This document shows positions 1-10,845 of a DNA stretch of 64,000 nt, in pieces. The notes beneath the pieces were generated by a model. It ran no database searches. It saw only the letters and a program-made list of their open reading frames with translations, and had not been told where the DNA came from. Made by a program: the position numbers and the translations under genes. How positions within the stretch are numbered: the stretch's first letter is position 1; the number at the start of each line of letters is the position of its first letter. The stretch spans positions 18,135,746 through 18,199,745 of the forward strand of contig CM055113.1 in assembly GCA_029204225.1 (NCBI GenBank), written 5' to 3'. This stretch comes from Diphasiastrum complanatum. Its lineage: Eukaryota; Streptophyta; Lycopodiopsida; Lycopodiales; Lycopodiaceae.

Positions 1-59
1 ACCTACAGAGAATCCAGAGCTACATCAAGCAGCAGCGGAAGAGATCCGACCAAATCAGC

Positions 60-1790
60 CAAATCCAATGGATCAAAATATTCCTATGCCAGCGGTACCT
101 CTACAAGCAATCAGAAGATCTCCCAGATTGGAATTGCCCAAATTTGATGGATCCACAGATCCTATCAGATTCTTGCAGATCTATGGGCAAGCATGCGAGA
201 TCTATGGTGAAACCACCTCGGTAGAAAAACTGAAGCTGTTTCCAATGTCCTTGACAGGAGCGGCTTTAGATTGGTTTTTCAATCAGAAGACACAAGAACG
301 AACAGACTGGGAAGTGGTAAAAGTAGCTTTAATCACCAGATTTAAGCCGCAGAAGTTTCTTGAAGACCTGTTCCTCTTGCTTAGCAAAATCAAGATGACA
401 AAAAGAGAAAGGGTCAGAGACTACATCGAATGGATCAAACACCTGAGATCCGAGTGTAATGCGGAGCTTACTCCTGATCATGCGGTCATTATGTGGTTCC
501 TAGCGGGACTACCTAGAAGCATCAAACGAGAGCTAAAAAGACGGGAACATATGCCACATTGCACGAAGCTATGGAAGATGCAATGAGAGAAGAAGATGAA
601 GGATCAGATGATGATTCTACACCAGGAACTACATCTCTTCATGTTTCAACTCCTTCAATTGCATCAACGTCAGTCTCTACAAGCTTGTCCAATGAATCGA
701 TGATGGAACAGATCATGAAGTTACACAAGCAATAGATGGAGCAGCTCATAGTCCAATTTGACCAAAAACTTAAGCTCTTCAAAATACTACAACACCACAA
801 CCAGATCCTTATCAGCAGCAGTATCCTCGACAGGACAATGTTTGGTGTCCCATTTGTATCCAAAATCACAATTCCAACGAGTGTCCGGTACTGAAGTAGA
901 ATTTGAAGCTGACGCATAGATATTGTCATCTGTGCAATGCGTCCTTGCACGACATTGCGTATTGCCCCTACAACCCATGGATCATACAGCAAAAGAGAAC
1001 TCAATTCCAGACCTCTTATGCTTACCATCAAGGAGCACCTAATGCAGCACCAAGGCTTGGACCAGGCCCTCAACAACAAAGAATGGCACTACCAGCACCA
1101 CCAGGGCCAAATAATCCTCAAGCAGCCCAGGTGAATCTCACAGTGGCAGAAGCTTAAACATTTTTCCAATAGGAAATGCAACAATGGTATGGACCTGATG
1201 AACCATTCATCAATTTTGTTATTAATGAGTATTATGCCACATACGCTGCACAACCACAACGCCAAGGGGGCAGATTATATGGATGTTATGGATGCAGAGA
1301 AGGAAATAGGATTGCAAAATGTCCAAACAAAGGAATTTATACGCCATCTATCGCAAGTGTGGATATGGACATTGCTACAAGAATTGTCCATTGAGAGCCA
1401 GCACCAACGCACCATTGAATTGGATTGCAGTTCAATCAGCAGGCCCAAGCACAACTCCACACTCAACTATACCAAGGAGACCTCCCTATTGTAACGTTCC
1501 AGTGTTAGCTATTACGCGAGCACAAAAGTGCAAGGAGGTAGCTCCATCATCACCACACTCTGTATCAGTGTCAGCTGATCAACCTTCAACATCAGGAGGA
1601 GCGAGATTACCTTATCCAAATGCGAAGGATGAACAAAGACGATATCAGAAGATCAAGCATTGGATACAAGAAGCACAGGCGGAGGAAGCTGCACATCAAC
1701 CGACAGCTCCTCACGACACTGCACCAAAAAGAGATCAATATGCGAACGCATCGCAAGGTTCACCACACAAACTAGATGTGAACGTGTGAC
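60..1790 (+). pseudogene. G1 gag region
   Basis: The N-terminal part reads as a classic Ty3/Gypsy gag capsid: LPKFDGSTDP, then ALDWFFNQ, a SRFKP-like ITRFKP motif and WFLAGLP near the end of the capsid. The following ~1.1 kb is low-complexity, glutamine/proline-rich and contains several Cys-rich stretches (for example CHLCNASLHDIAYCP and YGCYGCREGNRIAKCP) that look like degraded or divergent zinc knuckles. Fossil; broken. Confidence 0.8.
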
Positions 1791-1809
1791 TACACCATCA
1801 AAAAGAACT

Positions 1810-4800
1810 ATTCCATATGGCAGAACCTGAAGCTCCAAGGACGAAACTATTGACGAGCATCTTATCCAGCAGAATGAATATCTCTATTGGAGAGTTCCTT
1901 CGACTTGCACCTCAAGCAAAGGGTGTCTTGTCAGATTGGTTGAACATTGAATCAGACATACCTTCCAAAGAACCATTATTTTGCACCAATTTTGAAGAAG
2001 CTAACAATGTTCTAAACGTGGGAGCGGCTTGGGAGAGTGAGCAGCACAATATAACTCTTCCTATCAAGCACAAACTCTTCGGAGAAGAAGCTGCTGTTGT
2101 AGATAAAGGATCGGGTGTCAACCTTATCTCCACTACTTTGTATGAGAAGTGGAATCTACAAGGCCTGAAAGCTGCCAAGTTTGCCATCAAACTAGTTGAT
2201 CAATCATGTGTGCGGCCAAAGGGGATTGTAGAAGACATTCTAGTCAAGATAGCAGGGGTACAATTTGTCATCACATTTGTGGTGATGGACATTCCTGAAA
2301 CACCCACTGCCTATCGAGTTTTGTAAGGACGACCTTGGTTACAAATTTGAGAACAGAGAGCGGGCAGTAAAGGTGGATCCCTCCACATGGGCGGTGAAGC
2401 CTGTACCACCCAAAGCTGATGACGCTTCTTCCACAATGAACCATATCATTGATCATCTGAAAGCTTCAATGGTGTTCATTATGACTCACAAACAGATACC
2501 GTGTTGTGGATGGATGCATTGGCAACTATTGACTGTATGGTTGGGCATACATGTCATCCAGATCCAGATTCAGATTTAGAACCCAATGAATTACCACCGA
2601 GAGGATTCACCCTTGACACGCCTATCTCATATGGGTGAACATGATAAACGTAGCATGGCTGTCACCGGAACCTATTCCGAAACTTGTTGAAAATGATTTA
2701 GTTCCTTGGCAACATGCATTGTCCTATGACGAGGAAGCTGAGTTGACAGATGAGCAGATCCTACACCACATGGATTCTACGTGTTATGGAGTTCAATGAA
2801 TACCAGCTCAACTGCCTCAGAAATCTCAACATGCTAAAGTCTCCAAGATGCCACCACCGAAAGCACCTATACCAAAGAAAAATCAACAAAAGCAAAGATA
2901 CAATCAGGTGATCAAGTGGAGCGATTTACCTGAAGAGGCTATAACAACAGTGGATGAAGACATTCGGAACCATGTGGCGAATGTTAAAGAACCTCAACAG
3001 AAGATAACGAGCAAGGAAGCAGCAACAACCAACAACAATATACAAGGCAAAAATAAAGTTGTTGAATCGCATGCTCAAGGGTCATCCGACCAAGCTTCGA
3101 CATCAGCTTCAGGAATGTCAGAAGCAATGCACAAGATATCACTCACCAATCGTGCTAAGATCAACCTTTTGAAGGAAGAAACGAGTAAGGCACCAGTCCA
3201 TGATGTGCCAGAAAACTTCAAGAGTTATACCTTGGATGACGTTGCGATCATGATGCTGAAAGCGCAACGGGAACCTGATGCAAATCAGAAAAAAGAAGAA
3301 CAAGTCTATGAGGGACCGGCTCGCACTCAACCGATGAATCTAGCAGAGCCAGGAGATGAAGACAAAATTGTTCATGTGGGAGCACAACTCACGCCCTCAC
3401 AATTCACCCAACTGCAGAAGTTACCGATGGAGTATAAAGACTGCTTTGCGTGGTCTTACAAAGATTTAAAAGAAATTCCGTCATCTGTAGTCCAGCACAC
3501 CATACCTTTGGTCGAAGGAGCAACACCAAAGGTGAGCTGATATTACCGCTGCAGCCCAAACTACACTGAGCTAATCAAGCAAGAGTTGCAGAAGTTGCTC
3601 GATGCCGATTTCATTTATGAAATCGAACACACAGATTGGGTGTCACCCATAGTCATTGTTCCCAAGAAGAATGGAAAAATGCGGATTTGTGTCAATCTGA
3701 ACGCAGTTAACGTTGTGACACAGAAGGATCACTTTCTCTTACCATTCACAGAAAGTGTCTTGGATCGAGTAGCTGGAGCGGAAGCCTACAGTCTTTTGGA
3801 TGTCTTCAGTGGCTACAACCAAGTGAAGATTTCACCAGAAGATCAACACAAGACTGCATTTGCTACTGAATGGGGTATATATGCCTACAAGGTCATGCCA
3901 TTTGGTCTTTGTAATGCCCCTAGCTCTTTTCAGCACATCATGCAAAAGGCATTCAAAGACTATTTACAGAAATTCCTAGAGATCTTCCTCGATGATCTTT
4001 GCATGCACGGATTTAATGATGAATACTTATCTCAGTTGGAAAGAGTGCTTATACAATGCTGCAAATTTCAAATATCATTGAACCCAGAGAAATGCCAATT
4101 TTGGATCACACATGGTCTATCCTGGGCCATATTGTATCTAGACACGGGATCGCCACTGATTTGTCTAAGATACGTATTATCATGGATCTTCCACCCCTTG
4201 GAACGATTCGTGGAGTCTATGTATTTATGGGACATGCCAATTACTACCAAGTCTTCATTCTATTCTTTGCAGATTTGGCACATCCTATCTACAAGTTGAC
4301 AATTGATTCACATTGGACGGAGGAAGCCCTACGGGCTTTCCAAAAGCTGAAGGAAGCACTTATATTTGCACCAATCTTACGGCCTCCCAATTGGACAATT
4401 GAGTTTCATGTGCATACTGACGCATCAAAGTATGCTATAAGAGTAGTATTGACCCAACAGGCGAGTACAAGAAAGACTTTCCTATTCGCTTCGCCAGTCG
4501 ACAACTCAACGATGCTGAAATCAACTATTCAACGACTGAGCGAGAAGTCTTGGCAATGATATTTGTGGTCAAGAAGTTTTGCCATTATCTTATGGCCACT
4601 CATTTTGCATTCTACACTGATCATCAACCTTTGCTCTACCTAGTTCACAAAACCTGCAACACAGGGAGAATCACTAGATGGTTACTCTTGTTGCTTGAGT
4701 TTGATTTTCGAATAGTGGTACGCAAAGACAAGCAACATTATATGGCGGAATCAAATCGACACAGAAGGATCCCCAGCTTGATGATGAGTTACCGGATGCT

Positions 4801-6025
4801 GCTTTATTTTACGTGGATGATGTATCCAATTGGGCCATAGACATAGTTGAGTATTTGATGAACGACGAACCAGATCGGTCACTATCCAAGGCACAACAAC
4901 AGAAATTTGTACTTAAAGCTCGTCCATATCAGCTGATTGCCGGCCAACTATATCGAAGAGGGGCGGATAATATCATTCGTCGTTGTATCCTGCTCCATGA
5001 GACAAGTCAGATCATGTCTCTCTCGCATGAAGCAATGGGAGGCGGACACTTCGCAACAGATGTAATAGTACGCAAGATTCTACAATCTAGCTATTGGTGG
5101 CCAACAATGCACAAGGATACTGAGGTATATATCAAGCAATGTGATGTATGTCAGAGAGCGCATAGACCAACAAAGGCAAATTATGAGCCGTTACATCCTG
5201 TATTGGCTCAAGCACCATTTGGGAAGTGGGGACTTGATTACATCGGCCCTATTCACCCAACCGCTCGCAGTATCCAAGACCGATATATTATCATGGCTAC
5301 GGATTATCTCACAAAGTGGGTTGAAGCCAAAGCAGTGCACGTAGCAGATGCTAGGTCCACCGCGAAGTTCCTTTACGAAAATATCATTGTACGCTTCGGA
5401 TGCCCAATGGAGATAGTTAGCAATCGGGGAACTCACTTTGTCAACGAGACCATCAAGGTCTTATTAGAAGAGTTCTTTGTGATCCATCATTTCAGCACGC
5501 CTTACTACCCAAGAGGCAATGGCTAAGCCGAATCTTCTAATAAGATTCTGTGCGGCATTTTGACAAAGACAGTAGAAGCAAGCAGATCAGATTGGGAGCA
5601 CAAGCTACACGCTGCTCTGTGGGCTTTCAAAAATGCATACAAAGGCAACACCGAACAAACTCCATTCCAACTAGTATATGGCCAAGATGCAATCATGTCG
5701 GTGGACCGCTACACAAGTTGTGCAAAACACGCTTGTTAGCGGTCCATGCTCTTGCTGCAGAGAAAGCACGTCGCAAGGCCTGGCATGATCGTCATCTTCA
5801 CAAGAAAGATCTTCAAAAAGGAGATTTGGTCCTCATGTATAAGACAAAGGTGATCAAAGGAAAGCTGAAGTTTACTGGTGAAGGCCCTTATCGCATCATC
5901 GACATCTTATCGCAAGGGGCAGTGACCTTAGAAACAATGGATGGGACACCGTTTGCTACGCCCATCAATGATAGCCAGTTACGCAAGTATTGGTCACCAC
6001 CAGCCTTTCCAAACACTTCTTGAAG
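1810..6025 (+). pseudogene. G1 pol region (protease, RT, RNase H, integrase)
   Basis: Domains in order. A retropepsin-like segment near 2.1 kb has VDKGSGVNLIS where DTGA/S is usual. A spacer follows at 2.4-3.4 kb. The reverse transcriptase lies at about 3.5-4.3 kb: VSPIVIVPKKNGKMRICVN, PFGLCNAPSSFQ and the catalytic FLDDL. RNase H is at about 4.4-4.75 kb (HVHTDASKYAI, YTDHQPLLYL). The integrase is at about 4.85-6.02 kb: an H-C zinc finger with CDVCQRAHRP, the catalytic core with WGLDYIGPI, DYLTKWVEA and SNRGTHF, and a C-terminal GPYRI module. No chromodomain is seen. Fossil, with several breaks. Confidence 0.88.
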
Positions 6026-6185
6026 AGCTTAGGATAGGCTCCTCATCATCAAATAAAGCCTCAGGTTTTACGTAAGCAATCTTTATCCACGCTTTTCCTG
6101 ACGCACTCCATCATCCGCAATAAACGTGTCGACAACCTTCTTCCACAACAAGCACAAGCAGGTGTCGTGGGACCGTCACCTATTT

Positions 6186-6659
6186 AGGTGGGGGATACTG
6201 TTGGGCACTTAGTGGGCCCCACCACAGTACACTGTACATGTAGAGCAATAAGTGCGAGGGCACTAGCTTCCTGCATGTATAAGCCCAACCCAATGAGCAC
6301 ACAATTTGGTTTTGTAGAACTTGTAAGAATTAGGAATAAGTGACTAGGGGCCTAAAACTCTAAAATGACATTAGAGGCCCTAAATCAAGTTGTTAATAAA
6401 AAAGCTAAAAGGGACCAAATTAGAACTCACATGAATCATGTGAGTGCCCTTGTGCTTTCTTAAGGAACCATTAGATTCATTTTGTGTTAGTTTAGGAGGC
6501 TTGGATCAGGATCCTTGCCATTGTAATTAGCCAATAGGAGAAAGGGGCAAGGGCCTTCCCCTTCCATAAAAAGGCACCCTTTGTACCATATTTACATGTT
6601 CAATAGGAGGAGGAGATTATGCCCAAATGAGATTTGAACATCCTTGCTTCCTCCCCCCC

Positions 6660-6695
<36 letters not shown>

Positions 6696-7020
6696 CACGT
6701 TTTTGCATTTTGTATTTGCTTTCCATTTGCTTCTTCTCTCTACTTGCATGTTGTTAATGATTTCTAAGAAAGTAGAGAGGATAGGATGTAAGCACCTCCC
6801 CCATTGTAATCTATTCTTCCTTCTCACGTTTGTGGTTAAAGTAGGGTGGATAGTTAGATGTGGTTAATCTAGGTGTGGTTAGAGTAGGATTTGCAAGCTA
6901 ACTTCGCAAGGGAAGCACTATTCCCTTGGGAACGAATCTATGCGTGACAGTTGAACCAAGGCGGCTACACCTTGAAATGCTTTATTGCATTCCCGTGTGA
7001 ACTAGTTTCCAGACAAGAAC
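6186..7020 (+). repeat. G1 polypurine tract and 3' LTR
   Basis: A G-rich tract (GGTGGGGGATAC) stands just before TGTTGGGCAC, the LTR start at 6199. A TATA-like box (CATAAAAAGGC) is near 6566, suitable for the LTR promoter. The LTR contains a poly-C plus CT microsatellite. I cannot place its right end exactly, because the other LTR copy is outside the window. Confidence 0.65.
6652..6696. repeat. poly-C / (CT)n microsatellite
   Basis: A run of C about 19 nt long passes directly into about 13 CT dinucleotides. It lies within the G1 LTR, downstream of the TATA-like box. Confidence 0.95.
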
Positions 7021-7228
7021 AAACTTTTGTACGAGCTTTATCATCAGATGTGATTTAGGGTTTCAGCAGCGTAATTTTAAGTGTGATGAAATTGACCTCT
7101 TCGATTTATACTACCACATAGTCTTGGCAGATATTTGCTTGTGTTCAGATTCATCTCTGACTAGTAATGTTATTTCATATTTACCTCTCAAAATACAATG
7201 CAGCGAAGGTTGCAATTTGATTCAGAAA

Positions 7229-7481
7229 GGGAAGTGAATGCTTACCAGTAGAATGACTCGCTCAAGACCAGAAGATTTGGGAGAAGTGAATGCGCACCAG
7301 AAGAGTGACAAGCTCTGAAGACCACAAGTTTATGGGAGAAATGAATGCTCACCAGAAGAGTGACAAGCTTTGAAGACCATAAGCCTCTGGGAGAAGTGAA
7401 TGCTCGCCAGAAGAGTGTCAAGCTCTCAAGACCACAAGTCTCTAGGAGAATTGAATGCTCGTCAGAAGAGTGACAAGCTCT
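7229..7481. repeat. 55-bp tandem repeat, about five copies
   Basis: The phrase GGGAGAAGTGAATG recurs at 7279, 7334, 7389 and 7444, that is at exact 55-bp spacing, with a more degenerate first copy from 7229. Each unit also contains CAGAAGAGTGACAAGCTC and AAGACCACAAG. The array ends against the G2 LTR. A weak reading frame across it on the minus strand is a by-product of the 55-bp period. Confidence 0.93.
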
Positions 7482-8234
7482 TGTAGTGGGTTTATTTCCT
7501 ATCCTATCCTCAACCCAAGATCCAAGCACTCAAGCATCAAGGAGATGAAGTTAGTTGTCGCGTGTAGGTTCGATCTCGTGATAGCGATAGCATATCTTAG
7601 AATTCAGCATGTATGAAAGATCCACATCTAACTCTAACATCAATTAACACAAAGCATTAACACTACATCCATTAACCCTAAGATTCACTATGATAATAGC
7701 TTACTCCTTCTCTTTCTCCCTTTCTCTTTCACAAAAAGCATAAGAAATATAAATCCCAATAATATTCAAATCCAACATTTAGCAAATACAACAAAAGCAT
7801 GAGAGATGGAAGAATAGAGTTAAAGAGCAAGGACATTCACAAGTCCATTCCATAAGAGAACCAATCTGCTTGTATTGAAATGAAGATTTGAACATGTACA
7901 ATCATTCGAAATTGCTACTTATATAGGGAATTGAGGAGATGGGTGCCCCAATTCCTATTGGCTATTTCCTACCTCCCTAACTATTCAAATTTAAAAAAAA
8001 ATAGGAACCCATTCAATAATTGGAGGGAGCCAATTTGAAATTGAAATTTGGTGGGAAACCCCAACTTTATTTACGAACTTGACGTTTAGGCTCTATGACA
8101 TTAAAAGTCCCGCAAAAAGGCCTAAAGTCCTTTTATTGACTTTCTAATTATCAAATATCTATGTGATCATCGGGTTGACTTCTCACTTATTAACTAGGGT
8201 TAGGGTTGCCTCAATATCCGCAAATCCTCCAACA
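7482..8234 (-). repeat. G2 3' LTR
   Basis: Read on the minus strand it opens with TGTTGGAGG and closes with CCCACTACA, short inverted termini of the usual TG...CA type. A TATA box (CTATATAAG) lies at about 7914-7926, roughly 315 bp in. The length is about 753 bp. The sequence just inside (8235 upward) closely matches the end of G1 before its LTR. Confidence 0.72.
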
Positions 8235-8699
8235 GTATCCCCCACCAAAACTAGTGGCGATCCCACGACACCTCGCAAGATTTATTCATTTCGGGCTTTG
8301 ATTAGCCTCACGTCAAACTTTGATCAAATAATACTGCACTTTCTCCTTGAAGTTGAGTCGGACAGTGTTGAAATCCAAATTGTGCAATAAAAAGCACTTA
8401 TGTGCTCCGACGATCCATTTTGACGTTGTCCAAGTTGTAAATCTTGATTCCTAGGAGCTACCCATCATCGCGGCACGAAAGTACAATCTTGTTATGGGCA
8501 GCTGACCTTTAACGTTGTCAGACGCCATTGGTTTATTTGGATCGAATGCCAACATAGCAGACGCCAACAAGGTCAAGTAAGTGTCGATTGCCTAACGGTC
8601 AGATCAATATCACGGATCCACTTGTAGTTGGAAAGGACTTGCAACATAATTCCTTATAGAATTATGAGTTTTCTCAAAAACAATTGTTCTCCAAGTCGG

Positions 8700-10130
8700 T
8701 TGCTCTCCCAAAGCTGGTAGCTTGTCTATTTCTTTCCCGTCTCAATCTCGAAGGTTTTGAGCTTTATGACCCAACCACCATGCGAGGACTCATTGCGAGT
8801 GTTGCTGAAAAAAACTTTTGATTTGGTCCTCGACATTGATGGGTTTTTGAAACAATGCTATGGTCCCTGATGTGGATGGACCTATTTGTGTTACTTGTGG
8901 AGTTGGTAGGACCTCTTCAACCTCCAACCGTCCTCCTTGGTCCATTCCTGAATCCATAGCTGCATCCAATTCTGCCTAATCATGTTGTTGAGATGAGAAT
9001 TGTGGTATGACTGGAACTTCAAGGTGTGGATTTGACTCTAAAACCTGGGAGGCGGCCTTCTCATAATCTATAATGATTTCTTTGGCCTTTGCCAGCTTTG
9101 TCGATGTTGTGCCTTTGAATATGTCAAATCGGCTCTAAAATCCTTGCAAGGCCACTTGATAGGTTTCAACTTTTTTGAACAAATAGCTTATTTCCGTCAG
9201 TGCGACCGGATGATCAAGAATTTGTGTTTGAAGATATGTATCACGCTCAAGGGTGGTCGCATCCAAGTCACCTTGCAGACGTGTGCGATCTTGGTTAGCC
9301 ATTTGTAATTGTCCTTGTAACAACAATACTTGCTGTTTTGCATCCTACACAATTCGATCTATCTGATTCTGGACGGTTGTCCAGGTATTCTAGAGTTGTG
9401 CCACATAATCTTCTAGGCGATCTATTTTTTGTTGTGCTTTCTTCTTCTCAGCTTCAGATTTGGCTTCGTGTTGTCTGGCGATCTTAAACTCTCTATCCAG
9501 TTGGATGATCTTCTGGCTGATTAGAGTGTTTTCAAAACCAAAATATGAGATGTGCCCTTCTATTTCTTTTTTCTTATCCAGCATAGAGTGGATCACTTGT
9601 GCAAGGTTTGAAACTAAACCAAGAGCATCACCAAAATCTATTGAGGTGGAGGTGGTAGCAACAAAAGGAACTGGTGGTACTTTTCCTGTTTGGCATGGAG
9701 GTGGTGCCGACAATTCTTCTTCTTCAAAGATATCCTCTTCCTCAAACTCTTCTGGCATCGTGGCGTCAAACTGCCTCGAAGATTTAACCGCATGGATGAG
9801 CCGAATAGTGTCTGGTGCTTGATCAGCGACGGGGTATCTTGTTGATCTGTGTGGGACGAGAAACCAAAAACTGTATAATTGTCATGGAATTGTGCGAATA
9901 CTTTTTCCTGGAATTGAGGTTCAAAGAGTCCTAGACTTTTGGGCATCTCAAAAATTTTTGAAGCTCCAAGGGGGTTAGAATCATCGAATATGTCCATAAA
10001 TGCCTGGGTATTTGATGAAATCGCTTGAGTTTGTGAGGATGTGGTGGCCTAGGCAGCTGTGACTCGAATGGTAGCTCCAATGGTTACAGAATAACCCTGT
10101 GAGGAAGTAGAGCCGAAGGATGATGCAAAA
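8700..10130 (-). pseudogene. G2 accessory coiled-coil frame, 3' of pol position
   Basis: On the minus strand the region reads as a protein with an acidic stretch (EEFEEEDIFEEEELS), a proline-rich piece, then long heptad-like helices rich in K, E, Q and R (SEAEKKKAQQKIDRLEDYV; QMANQDRTRLQGDLDATTL), followed by TTSTKLAKAKEIIIDYEKAA. No catalytic motif, zinc finger or membrane segment is visible. It sits directly before the polypurine tract, where the related G1 has no such frame. The function is unknown. Fossil; broken. Confidence 0.6.
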
Positions 10131-10349
10131 AAAATACGAAAGAAAACAATTCAGATGGAGTTCAAATATGATTGCTGGTCACTGCCAATTGTATCATTCC
10201 TACAGTCCTCCAAAATGTAGACAAACACTGCTGATTTATGTTTTAGATTAACATAGAAATCAACAAAATTCAAAGCAAGGTGCGAAATTAAATGAACAAG
10301 TGAATCAGACACACAAATGATAGTAGACTAATTTGCATTCAAGATCAAA

Positions 10350-10845
10350 CATGATAAGAGTGATATGTGCGCGGCTTCAAAATCATCTATTGATTCTTCT
10401 GATTCCTCAAGCACTGCATGCAAATCCACGCAGTGCGTTGGCGTGAGAGAAATACAGTTCTCCCATGAGTAATGTCTCGCTTATTAGCGGACTTGTGGAT
10501 CCACAGATCCTATGCCAAATTGTCTTGCACGCAGACGGACTTGTATTCTGTATTTTCGTCTTCTTGCTTACTAGCAGTCGTGTAATTTCTATATTAGAGT
10601 GATTAAACATCTACATTTAATCATGAATTACAAGAGTGGCAGATTAGCCACGACCTAGAGTGTATTTGATGATGTCATGCTATCAGATCAGATATCTGTA
10701 CTTCTGGGTACTTGCATGATCTTCCTAGCCCTTTTTTTGGAGCATGAGGACAGAAGAAGACGTCGCGACGATTTTCATGTCACTTCGTGTCTTTTGACTT
10801 TCGCATCATCCTGTACTACAAAAAATTCTCATTCGTGTCTTTTCA
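10350..10845 (-). repeat. C1 3' LTR / 3' untranslated region
   Basis: This is non-coding sequence after RNase H of C1. It holds a direct repeat built on GTCAAAAGACACGAA and AT-rich stretches. It is assigned as LTR by position only, since no second copy is present in the window. Confidence 0.45.

Larger units (their letters stand above)
1..7020 (+). mobile_element. Gypsy LTR retrotransposon G1, 5' end outside window
   Basis: Gag, protease, reverse transcriptase, RNase H and integrase follow in the Gypsy order on the plus strand, then a polypurine tract (6186-6198) and the start of a 3' LTR (TGTTGGGCAC at 6199). The 5' LTR and primer site lie left of the window. The element is broken, with roughly ten breaks. 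Its RT and RNase H closely resemble the fragment G4 at 19.7-21.4 kb, so the family has more than one copy here. The right end of the LTR is uncertain (about 7.0 kb). Confidence 0.9.
7482..10340 (-). mobile_element. Gypsy element G2, 3' part
   Basis: Minus strand. It comprises a 3' LTR (7482-8234), a polypurine tract just upstream that matches that of G1 (GGTGGGGGATAC), and about 2.1 kb of internal sequence holding a coiled-coil accessory frame. No gag-pol is present in this piece. It stops near 10.34 kb where the LTR of Copia C1 begins. G4 at 19.7-21.4 kb, on the same strand and like G1, might be the other side of the same element, split by C1 and G3, but that is inference. Fossil. Confidence 0.75.

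Noticed and set aside
6600-6867. Frames over the poly-C/CT stretch
   Set aside because: Low-complexity translation inside an LTR.
7229-7481. CRISPR-like array
   Set aside because: Units are contiguous tandem copies without unique spacers, in a plant nuclear context.
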